The notes under the pieces were generated by a model that worked only from the letters and a program-made list of their open reading frames with translations, ran no database searches and was not told the DNA's origin. From Nitrobacter sp051535235 (GTDB taxonomy: Bacteria > Pseudomonadota > Alphaproteobacteria > Rhizobiales > Xanthobacteraceae), in the NCBI RefSeq assembly GCF_051535235.1, contig NZ_JBPPLZ010000003.1:186001-250000 (forward strand): 64,000 bases of DNA, given 5' to 3'. How positions within the stretch are numbered: the stretch's first letter is position 1; each line of letters starts with the position of its first letter. The translations under genes and the position numbers were made by a program. Shown here piece by piece: positions 8,788 through 15,982 of this stretch.

Positions 8788-8880
8788 GTATTCCCAGGTC
8801 AGTGAATAACCGGGAATCCGCATTGGCATTCGTCGATTGCGTTTTATGCTGCTCGTACTCGGCATGAGGGACAATCGCGC

Positions 8881-9837
8881 ATGAACTTGGCGTCGGTAAC
8901 ATCACTCGATCAATTCTGGGGTTCGTCGGGGTTCCCGATCTGGCTGACGCTGGCCGCAGCGGCATTTTCAGCGATCCTCGTGTTCCTGACGCTGGTTCGC
9001 GCCGACAAGTCAGTGGCGAATGTCGTCCTCACCGTCGTCGCATTGCTCGCGATCGGAGCAGCGGCCGCCGTTACCATTCGCAACGGCGGTCCTGACGGCG
9101 GTCAGGCGTTCGAGCCGAGAAATCCATCCGTCCCGGTCAACGTGGCGATGCCGGCATTGTCGTGCATCGACGGCCTTGCCGGCGATGTGGTTGAGACTGC
9201 CTGCGAGAAAGCATTGTTCGGTACGCCCGATGCGGCGGCTGCCGCCGTCTCCTACGCCGCATCGGAGATCAGCCGATTGAGATCGTTCGGCGAGGTGACC
9301 GGCGCCGACAGCATCATGCCGCCGGAATTGCAGGCGCTGCGGCGGGCTATCGAGCGCGATCGTTATGGTCTGGTCGCCCATGTGCTCGTAACGCGGGATC
9401 ACTGCCAGCCGTCGGACTGCGCTGCGTTTCAATTACTGAGCGATCGCAGCAAGATCGCGGCGAACATGGAGGAGGGGACTTACGAGAAGCTGGTGACGCG
9501 TTACGCATCATCCTGGAACGCGCGCGCGGAAATGGCGAATGCGCCGGAGACCGTCATGCCGCCGACGTCGGCGCTCGCGTCGGAGCCGACGGGCAAGCCG
9601 ACCAACGCCGAGTTTCCGTCATCCGCATCGATCCCGCCAGTCAGCATCATGACGCCCGAACCGCCGACAGGGACCGCGGCACCGTCACCGCCAGCCCCGC
9701 CAGCGACTGCGCAGGCTGTTCCGAAGCACCGTCCTGCGAAAAAACAGGCCGCTCCCAAGGCCGCCCCAAAGGTAAACACGGTGGCGCCGGTTCGCCTGAC
9801 ACCTGAACCGCCCACGGCGAGCACGCAGCAGGAATAG
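8881..9837 (+). CDS. Membrane-anchored hypothetical protein with Pro/Ala-rich tail
   Basis: 318 residues. Two N-terminal transmembrane helices (about residues 19-40 and 45-65) are followed by a globular part (residues 85-210) with four cysteines in C-I-D-G, E-T-A-C-E-K and D-H-C-Q-P-S-D-C contexts. The remaining 100 residues are Pro/Ala/Thr-rich, ending in KKQAAPKAAPK, as in periplasm- or wall-spanning linkers. It is followed 25 bp later by the DUF1489 gene and may be cotranscribed. I recognise no named family. Confidence 0.7.
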   Translation: MNLASVTSLDQFWGSSGFPIWLTLAAAAFSAILVFLTLVRADKSVANVVLTVVALLAIGAAAAVTIRNGGPDGGQAFEPRNPSVPVNVAMPALSCIDGLAGDVVETACEKALFGTPDAAAAAVSYAASEISRLRSFGEVTGADSIMPPELQALRRAIERDRYGLVAHVLVTRDHCQPSDCAAFQLLSDRSKIAANMEEGTYEKLVTRYASSWNARAEMANAPETVMPPTSALASEPTGKPTNAEFPSSASIPPVSIMTPEPPTGTAAPSPPAPPATAQAVPKHRPAKKQAAPKAAPKVNTVAPVRLTPEPPTASTQQE

Positions 9838-9862
9838 CGGACTGTTCGAAGGCTTTGCTGAC

Positions 9863-10300
9863 ATGCACCTTAATCTCGTCAAACTGGCGGTCGGTTGCGA
9901 CTCCGTGAAGGACCTCAGGGGCTGGATCGCTGATCGCATGAAGCAGGCCAAGCGAAAGGGACTGCCGCGTCACCACATCCACATCACCCGGATGACGCCG
10001 AAGCGCGATGGGGAATTGCTCGCGGGCGGCTCGCTCTACTGGGTCATCAAGGGTGAAATCGCAGCGCGGGAGAAACTGATCGGGATCGAACCGTTCCGCG
10101 ATTCCGACGGTATCGGCCGGTGCCGCATCGTCATGCAACCGCAGGTGATCGCCATCAGACCGCGTCCGATGCGTCCGTTTCAGGGCTGGCGCTATCTGTC
10201 GGCCGCCGATGCGCCGCCCGACCTTGGCAGCAATGCGGCGAGCGTTGCCGCGATGCCCGAGCCGCTGCGGCGCGAGTTGCGCGATCTGGGGTTGCTGTAA
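9863..10300 (+). CDS. DUF1489 family protein
   Basis: 145 residues. The opening HLNLVKLAVGCDSVKDL followed by HITRMTPKR, then GGSLYWVIKG and R-P-F-Q-G-W-R-Y-L is the DUF1489 signature, a family largely confined to alphaproteobacteria. Its function is unknown; a related fold occurs in RNA-binding or lysozyme-inhibitor-like proteins, which I cannot confirm here. Normal length and a clear ATG. It probably shares a transcript with the membrane protein upstream. Confidence 0.85.
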   Translation: MHLNLVKLAVGCDSVKDLRGWIADRMKQAKRKGLPRHHIHITRMTPKRDGELLAGGSLYWVIKGEIAAREKLIGIEPFRDSDGIGRCRIVMQPQVIAIRPRPMRPFQGWRYLSAADAPPDLGSNAASVAAMPEPLRRELRDLGLL

Positions 10301-10353
10301 GGCAGCGAAAGCTGCGCTGAACACGACGGGTTGTTGATTCCAAGCAGCCTGTT

Positions 10354-11205
10354 CTAAACGCCGATATTATCGATCAGGCGCGTCGTTCCGATCTTTGCCG
10401 CAACCAGGAGGCGGACCGGTCCGTCCTTTATCGAACGGATCGGAGCCAGCGTTTCAGCGTGACGCGCCTCGAAATAATCGAGCGCGAAGCCTGCGTCACC
10501 GATCGTTCTCGCCCCGTCGGCCATGACGGTTTCGAGATCGTCGCCATTGCGCAAACGCTTCGCGGCATTCTTCATGACACCGTGGAGCATCGGCGCTACG
10601 GCTCGCTGTTCGACCGACAGATAGACGTTGCGCGACGACATCGCGAGCCCGTCACGTTCGCGCACGATCGGAACCCCGATCACCTTCACGCCGAGATCGA
10701 GATCGGCGGCCATTCGCGTCACGACCTTGAGTTGCTGATAGTCTTTCTGACCGAACAGCGCGACGTTCGGCCGGCACTGTGTGAACAGCTTGCCGACGAC
10801 GGTCGCGACACCGCCGAAAAAATGCGGCCGGAAACGATCTTCAAGACCTGCCGTCGCCGGTCCTTCAGTCAATAGCCGGGTCGCAAATCCCGGCGGGTAC
10901 ATCGTGCCGACGTCCGGATTCCAGACCAGATCAACACGCGCCTCCGTGAGCCTGGCGATGTCGGATTTCCAGGTCCGGGGGTACGATCCGAAATCCTCGT
11001 GCGGCGCAAACTGGGCGGGATTGACGAAAATCGAGACGACAACCTTTGAAGCGCGCCGTTTTGCCTGATGCACCAGCGCCAGGTGGCCGTCATGAAGCGC
11101 TCCCATGGTCGGCACCAAGGCGACGGTTGCCCGGCGCGCTCGCAAACTCTCCAGGGCGCGGTGCAGCGCGGGAAGGGTGCGGGCGACAGCGGGAGTGCGG
11201 GGCAT
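10354..11205 (-). CDS. panC: Pantothenate synthetase
   Basis: Condenses pantoate and beta-alanine with ATP to give pantothenate, the precursor of coenzyme A. The HIGH-like motif is PTMGALHDGHLALV (residues 32-45; H38, H41) and the KMSKS-equivalent is LAMSSRNVYL. FVNPAQFAPHEDFGSYPRT and FGQKDYQQL are further family blocks. At 283 residues it is of normal length. panB is not adjacent. A 10-bp inverted repeat lies 26-51 bp upstream of the start and could control it. Confidence 0.97.
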   Translation of the reverse strand: MPRTPAVARTLPALHRALESLRARRATVALVPTMGALHDGHLALVHQAKRRASKVVVSIFVNPAQFAPHEDFGSYPRTWKSDIARLTEARVDLVWNPDVGTMYPPGFATRLLTEGPATAGLEDRFRPHFFGGVATVVGKLFTQCRPNVALFGQKDYQQLKVVTRMAADLDLGVKVIGVPIVRERDGLAMSSRNVYLSVEQRAVAPMLHGVMKNAAKRLRNGDDLETVMADGARTIGDAGFALDYFEARHAETLAPIRSIKDGPVRLLVAAKIGTTRLIDNIGV

Positions 11206-11230
11206 TGCTGTTCGGTACGACCTTTTGCTT

Positions 11231-11256
11231 TATATGTCATGTCCATATGACATATA
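11231..11256. promoter_or_regulatory. 10-bp inverted repeat upstream of panC, operator candidate
   Basis: TATATGTCAT (11231-11240), a 6-base spacer, then the exact complement ATGACATATA (11247-11256). It is 26 bp upstream of the panC start codon, where a promoter is expected. It resembles a GntR- or LysR-type dimer site, but no regulator is identified. Confidence 0.4.
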
Positions 11257-11461
11257 TCTCGACAGGGATGAGAAGACTTTCTGCAAGCCCGAAGAAGCCA
11301 CCGGTTGGAACATCGCCAGCGAGCTTTCCTTGCGAATGTTAGAATCGAAGGACCGCTGGCAAACGCAAACTGCTGATGAAGTTTTGAATTTGACTTCGCG
11401 CCCGGAACCCGTTGGCTGGATGGGCTGCAAAGGTCAAATTCCCTCCACGGGCTTGTATTGA
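11234..11461 (+). CDS. Possible small protein, low confidence
   Basis: A 75-codon frame divergent from panC, beginning MSCPYDIYLDRDEKTFC and ending GQIPSTGLY. Composition is mixed and protein-like, with a Trp/Cys-containing C-terminus, and codon use is less GC-rich than in its neighbours. It has no clear Shine-Dalgarno and its start codon lies inside the panC palindrome. It may be non-coding sequence or a decayed gene; it ends 50 bp before the VWA gene. Confidence 0.2.
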   Translation: MSCPYDIYLDRDEKTFCKPEEATGWNIASELSLRMLESKDRWQTQTADEVLNLTSRPEPVGWMGCKGQIPSTGLY

Positions 11462-11511
11462 ATCATCCGTGGTTTGCGCCACATTGTGTGTTTAATTTCT
11501 TGCGAGTCTCG

Positions 11512-12282
11512 ATGTCCCGCGATCCGCTGCCACCAAAGTATCCTGCTGACCCGGCCGCATGCCGGACTACGTCGCTCGGCGGCGATGCACCGCTGCCCGA
11601 CGTAAAGCCGTCGACCGCGTCCGATATCGCTGCGTTCGTTGCCAAGGCGCGCGAGATGTCGCCCTATGCCGCGGGCAGTCGGCCCAGGCTGATGTTTGCG
11701 CTCGACGCGACCATGAGCCGGCAGCCGACCTGGGACATGGCCTGCGCTCTCCAGGCCGACATGTTTCGCGAAGCCGCCGCGATCGGGAGCCTCGACATCC
11801 GCCTGACCTACTATCGCGGGCTCGACGAATGCCGTTCCAGCGGCTGGATATCCGACAGCAAGAAGCTGGCAAGGTTGATGAGCGCCATCGACTGCCGGAG
11901 CGGCGATACTCAGATCGGCAAGGTTCTTTCCCACGCGCGCAGCGAAGCGGTCGCCTCGGGCATCAAGGCCGTCGTGTTCGTTGGCGACGCGATGGAGGAA
12001 TCGGCTGACGATCTCCGCGCGACAGCCGGCCAGTTGGGATTGTTGAAGGTCCCCGTGTTCATGTTCCAGGAAGGACGTGATGCGACCGCGGAGAAGACGT
12101 TTCGCGATATCGCGCGGTTGACCGGCGGCGCCTGGTGCCGGTTCGATCCCGGCGCCGCGGCCCAGTTGCGTGAATTGCTTCGGGCGGCCGCGGCCTATGC
12201 CGCGGGCGGCCGGGACGCGTTGCGGCGGCTGTCGACCACCAGCGCGACCCAGCTTTTGGGACAAATGAAATTAGCGCCGTGA
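11512..12282 (+). CDS. VWA-domain protein
   Basis: About 256 residues from the ATG at 11512. RLMFALDATMSRQPTWDMA carries the von Willebrand A MIDAS (D-A-T-M-S). DIRLTYYRGLDECRSSGW, TQIGKVLSHA, KAVVFVGDAMEES and FRDIARLTGGAWCRFDPG complete the Rossmann-like fold. No signal peptide is seen, so it is probably cytoplasmic and metal-binding. It lies directly upstream of a membrane J-domain gene (80 bp), which suggests a chaperone-linked pair. The function is not established. Confidence 0.8.
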   Translation: MSRDPLPPKYPADPAACRTTSLGGDAPLPDVKPSTASDIAAFVAKAREMSPYAAGSRPRLMFALDATMSRQPTWDMACALQADMFREAAAIGSLDIRLTYYRGLDECRSSGWISDSKKLARLMSAIDCRSGDTQIGKVLSHARSEAVASGIKAVVFVGDAMEESADDLRATAGQLGLLKVPVFMFQEGRDATAEKTFRDIARLTGGAWCRFDPGAAAQLRELLRAAAAYAAGGRDALRRLSTTSATQLLGQMKLAP

Positions 12283-12362
12283 TGCGCCTGGCGTTTCGTA
12301 TGCCGCCGTAATGCCGCCAACAATCGCTTTCGCCGGTTGCGCCGACATACTATCTATCCGCC

Positions 12363-13082
12363 ATGCCGACTCTGATCCTGGGCCTCGTCGCCTTTCTCTT
12401 CCTATATTTGCTGCTTCAATTGCTTCGGGCGGCAAACCCGGCCGTGCTTGCGCGGGCCATCAGGCTCGCAGGCGGCATCATCGCGCTCGCGGTGGCTGCC
12501 TTTGTCGGCATCAAGGGAGAGGTGGCGATAGCGCTGCCGCTCGGGATTTTCGGCACCACGCTTCTGGGCTGGTCGCCGTCCCTCGCATCGTTCTTCGGCA
12601 AGCTTTTCAGCACGGGGACGCAGGGCGCAGGCGGGCAAACATCCCAGGTGCGCTCGCAGTTTCTCGATATGATCCTGGATCACGACAGCGGCCGTCTCGG
12701 CGGACGGATCCTCGTCGGACCAGACGCTGGCCGTTCGCTCGACGATTTCGACCTGCCGCAACTCGTCGCAATGATGACGAGCTTCGACGCCGAGAGCTGT
12801 GCGCTACTTGAAAGTTATCTGGACCGCCGGTTTCCCGCCTGGCGTCAGAACGCGCAAGGCGATCCGGGAGGGGGGCGGCGTCACGCGTCGACGGGCGGCA
12901 AAATGACGGACGAGGAGGCCTACGAGATCCTTGGCTTGCAGCCGGGAGCGAGCGGGGACGATATCCGGCGCGCGCATCGAGGGCTCATGAAGAAACTGCA
13001 TCCCGACCAGGGGGGGTCGACGTACTTGGCGGCCCGTGTAAACGAGGCCAAGGATACCTTGCTTCGCACTCATCGCAGCTAA
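12363..13082 (+). CDS. Membrane-anchored J-domain protein (DnaJ-like)
   Basis: 239 residues. An N-terminal transmembrane helix (LILGLVAFLFLYLLLQLL) and a second hydrophobic pair (residues 35-70) precede a soluble linker. A C-terminal J domain follows (DEEAYEILGLQPGASGDDIRRAH, then HPD at residues 213-215). J domains recruit and stimulate DnaK. Membrane anchoring with the J domain at the end resembles the DjlA and Tim14/Pam18 layouts. A partner DnaK is not in the window. It follows the VWA gene and is probably cotranscribed with it. Confidence 0.85.
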   Translation: MPTLILGLVAFLFLYLLLQLLRAANPAVLARAIRLAGGIIALAVAAFVGIKGEVAIALPLGIFGTTLLGWSPSLASFFGKLFSTGTQGAGGQTSQVRSQFLDMILDHDSGRLGGRILVGPDAGRSLDDFDLPQLVAMMTSFDAESCALLESYLDRRFPAWRQNAQGDPGGGRRHASTGGKMTDEEAYEILGLQPGASGDDIRRAHRGLMKKLHPDQGGSTYLAARVNEAKDTLLRTHRS

Positions 13083-13419
13083 CTCCAACGCCACCAAACG
13101 CTACACACTGCGAGCTGCTTCTGCCTGTCTCCGCTTGACGTCCCATGTCGTCGTCCGCCGTTGTCCGGCGCCGTTGATCGTTGCGGCTCACTCTATTCGC
13201 GAATCCTTGACGAGTGGTTTGCGTGGCCTGGGTTGGTTGCATTTTCGAACGAAGCATCTCCACGGGCCCATTCCCTTATCGCGCCGGTTCAAATGACGAG
13301 GGAAACGCGAACAAGCATCACGCACGCAGGATTTTGACGTCCTTCAACGAATGGCCCGGCAAAGCTCGGCGATGCTTGCTCGAACACGCTGGAGCTAAAG
13401 TGCGGTGCGGGCGGCGCGC
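13083..13419. other. Gene-free interval, no feature recognised
   Basis: 337 bp between the J-domain gene and the convergent D,D-carboxypeptidase gene. I see no convincing ORF, terminator or repeat; the short frames here lack start signals. Confidence 0.5.
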
Positions 13420-15195
13420 TCAGTTTTTGATCGTGATGCAGGGCAGGTCTGAACGCTTCAGGGTGCGGCACACCGCTTCGGCCTCATCGCGATCGAGCCC
13501 GGCGAAGCGGGCGCGGTACAGCTTCTTGTTGCCTTTGCCGACGGGCTCGGTGAAGGGATCGGCCTTGCCGAGCACGCCGCGGGCGCGGCCTCTCGCCGCA
13601 TCGAGACGCTCGCGGGCCTCGCTTTCGGTTTCCAGCGCGCCGACCTGTATGATCCAGCCCGAATGGGTCGCCACCGGCTTTACCGCGCCGTTCTGCTGGA
13701 TGGCTTGCGGTTGAGTCGTCCGCGATTGAGCCCTGGGCGGGATATCCGCGTGTGCCATGGCCTGTGACGTCGAAGCAGAGAGGCTGGAGGCCGGCAGCAC
13801 GCCCAGGATGCCTTGTCCGGTGCCGAAGTTGGCGGGCTGCGGCGGCATGCTGGCCCGCGCCACGACAGAACCCGATGTTTCCGGCGCCATGTCGCGTGCG
13901 GCCGCGGCTTCGACCGGCGGCACCGCTGACGTCGGCTCGGCCGAGGCCAACCTGACCGATCCGGCCCTGACCTGGACCGTCTTCACTCGCACCGGTTTCA
14001 TTGGTTCGGTCGAGCCGGGAACGGCGTCGATCGGCTGGGTCGCGATAACGCCGCTGGTCAAGGGAGCGGGCTCAGGCCTGGCGCGCTTCGACGGCAACGC
14101 GGCGGTCGAGGCCGCTATCAGGGAGCGGGCCAGGCGAGCAGGGCGTTCAGGCGGCAGTGCGACCGGTTCAGGCGGAGCCGATGCGGCCTGGATGGCGCCG
14201 TCGACCTGCGTCACGTCCGTGGGGCGTGAGCGTGCCTGATCCTCGGCCACCCTCGCATTAGCGTCGGCCGTCGTGCTCTCGGTAATGGCGGCGACTGTCC
14301 GCCGCGTCGCCGCCTTGTCGAGATTTTCGGCCAGCAGGCTGCGCATCGTCGCGTCGCGCGAACCGCTGCTGCGGCCTCCCAGGACGACGCCGACCAGATG
14401 GCGATTGCCGCGCTTCAGATTGGTGACGAGATTGAAGCCCGACGCCCGGATATATCCGGTCTTGATGCCGTCAACGCCATCGACGCTGCCGAGCAGATGG
14501 TTGTGGCCACGGATGGTGCGGCCGCGAAACGTGAACGACGTCGTCGCGAAGTAGCGATAATAGCGCGGAAAGCGGTCCTGCAATGCGCGGCCGAGCGTTG
14601 CCTGGTCCCGTGCAGTCGTGACCTGATCGTCGTCGGGAAGACCTGACGCGTTGCGATAGACGGTGCGGGTCATGCCGAGCGCGCGCGCCTTGCGCGTCAT
14701 CATCCTGGCGAAATCATCCTCATCGCCGCCGATTGCCTCGGCGATCACAACCGCCGCATCGTTGGCGGATTTTGTCACCAACCCCTTGATAGCGTCCTCG
14801 GCGCGGATGGTCTGACCGGGCCGCAAACCGAGCTTCGTTGGATCCTGTGCCGCCGCGTGCGCCGAAACCGGCATCTCGGTATTGAGACTCATCTTCCCCG
14901 ATTCCAGGCGCTCGAACAGCAGATAGAGCGTCATCATTTTGGTCAGCGACGCCGGATGACGAAGACTGTCGGGATTGGTGGATGAAAGCGTCTCGCCGGA
15001 ATTGGCGTCGACGATGATCGAGGCGAAACGCGGATTGTAGCTTTGCTGGGCCTCGTGGTGAGCGTGATGGCGATGATGGTGACGGGCGCGGCGTGCGTCG
15101 GCGTGGTCGGTCGTAAAAACGACGGCGGCGATCGCTGCCAGTCCGAATGCGCCAGCTCGCATGACGCGGGCGGAAGCCAAGGTTGTGCGAAGCAT
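13420..15195 (-). CDS. D-alanyl-D-alanine carboxypeptidase with SPOR domain
   Basis: Periplasmic low-molecular-weight penicillin-binding protein that trims the terminal D-Ala of peptidoglycan stem peptides. From the ATG at 15195 (preceded by GGGGACG) there is a signal peptide ending DHADA, a His-rich stretch (HHHRHHAHH), then the peptidase S11 motifs SLTK (S83, K86), SAN (S143-N145) and KTG (245-247). A long Ala/Pro/Thr linker leads to a C-terminal SPOR domain (WIIQVGALETESEARERLD to the end), which binds denuded septal glycan. The SPOR fusion suggests a role at division. An upstream in-frame ATG at 15213 is possible. Confidence 0.93.
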   Translation of the reverse strand: MLRTTLASARVMRAGAFGLAAIAAVVFTTDHADARRARHHHRHHAHHEAQQSYNPRFASIIVDANSGETLSSTNPDSLRHPASLTKMMTLYLLFERLESGKMSLNTEMPVSAHAAAQDPTKLGLRPGQTIRAEDAIKGLVTKSANDAAVVIAEAIGGDEDDFARMMTRKARALGMTRTVYRNASGLPDDDQVTTARDQATLGRALQDRFPRYYRYFATTSFTFRGRTIRGHNHLLGSVDGVDGIKTGYIRASGFNLVTNLKRGNRHLVGVVLGGRSSGSRDATMRSLLAENLDKAATRRTVAAITESTTADANARVAEDQARSRPTDVTQVDGAIQAASAPPEPVALPPERPARLARSLIAASTAALPSKRARPEPAPLTSGVIATQPIDAVPGSTEPMKPVRVKTVQVRAGSVRLASAEPTSAVPPVEAAAARDMAPETSGSVVARASMPPQPANFGTGQGILGVLPASSLSASTSQAMAHADIPPRAQSRTTQPQAIQQNGAVKPVATHSGWIIQVGALETESEARERLDAARGRARGVLGKADPFTEPVGKGNKKLYRARFAGLDRDEAEAVCRTLKRSDLPCITIKN

Positions 15196-15466
15196 GAACG
15201 TCCCCGTCCCCATTTTTTCGACTTTAGTCACCGGTTCGTGAGGCAAAATTGTGCCCGACACTCTGATCTGAACGTTCAGCGCGAACCGGTCTCAAAGGCG
15301 AGGTGGCAGATCAGGTTGCCGTTCTGGCTAAGAGCCTGGTTCTACGGTGCTTTTTTGATCTTCCACCGGAACGCCCAGGATACCGGAATTCAGCCTAGGG
15401 GGGCGGAGTTTCCAAAAGGTTAAGCAACTCTTGATGGCATCTGTCGGATTTGCCTCGAATCGCTGA

Positions 15467-15515
15467 TTGTGCGATGCACAAAAATAGTTGCTTTTATTGT
15501 GCAGTGCATTATATC
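15467..15515 (+). promoter_or_regulatory. Phasin promoter with two PhaR-like operator boxes
   Basis: Box 1, TGCGATGCACAA (15470-15481), and box 2, TGCACTGCACAA read on the minus strand (15508-15497), face each other. Both fit TGCRNYGCASMA, the motif I recall for PhaR of Bradyrhizobium. Box 1 is also part of the palindrome TTGTGC-GAT-GCACAA. A plausible promoter (TTGCTT at 15488-15493, TATATC at 15510-15515, spacer 16) has box 2 inside the spacer, so a bound protein would block RNA polymerase. Confidence 0.65.
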
Positions 15516-15572
15516 TGGTGACGAGAGGCCGGATTGCCCGGCTCCCCAATACCAACCGGTGAGGAACCCATC

Positions 15573-15911
15573 ATGATGAAGATCGAAGAAGTGCAGCAGC
15601 ACGGAAAAGAGCAACTCGACGCGGTCGTCGCGGCGGCGGGCAGCTTCCAGAAAGGTGTCCAGGCGATCGCTCTGGCGTTCGGCGACTACACGCGGAAGTC
15701 GTTTGAAGACGGCAACACATTTACCGAGAAACTCGCCGGCGTCCGATCGCTGGACAAGGTCGTCGAGGCGCAGACCGAATATGCCAAGAAGAGCTACGAG
15801 ACGTTCGTTGCGGAGTCGCAGAGGATTGGCGAACTCTATGCCGATCTCGCCAAGCAGACCTGCAAGCCGTTCGAGGATTTCGCCGCGAAGTTCGTTCCGG
15901 CCGCTCGCTGA
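15573..15911 (+). CDS. Phasin family protein
   Basis: A small granule-coating protein of polyhydroxybutyrate metabolism: 112 residues, almost wholly helical (EEVQQHGKEQLDAVVAAAGS, then SLDKVVEAQTEYAKKSYETF, then GELYADLAKQTCKPFEDFAA). The QTEYAKKSYE and AKQTCKPFED segments are typical of the alphaproteobacterial phasin_2 group. The ATG at 15573 is preceded by GAGGAA. The upstream PhaR-like boxes and the strong terminator downstream mark an independently regulated single gene. PHB synthase and depolymerase genes are not in the window. Confidence 0.9.
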   Translation: MMKIEEVQQHGKEQLDAVVAAAGSFQKGVQAIALAFGDYTRKSFEDGNTFTEKLAGVRSLDKVVEAQTEYAKKSYETFVAESQRIGELYADLAKQTCKPFEDFAAKFVPAAR

Positions 15912-15934
15912 TATTGCAGGCATACCCTCAAATG

Positions 15935-15965
15935 AAAAAGCCCGGCCGCATTGGCCGGGCTTTTT
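15935..15965. terminator. Bidirectional intrinsic terminator
   Basis: AAAAAGCCCGGCC (15935-15947), a 5-base loop, and the exact complement ending in a T run (15953-15965). The stem is flanked by A and T tracts, so it can end both the phasin transcript and the convergent pilus-protein transcript. Confidence 0.9.
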
Positions 15966-15982
15966 TGATGGTCGCGGGTGCG

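Noticed and set aside
8638..8874. 78-codon minus-strand frame across the tandem repeat
   Set aside because: Repeat words are suggestive, but there is no ribosome-binding site and the frame is compositionally odd. Recorded as a repeat instead.
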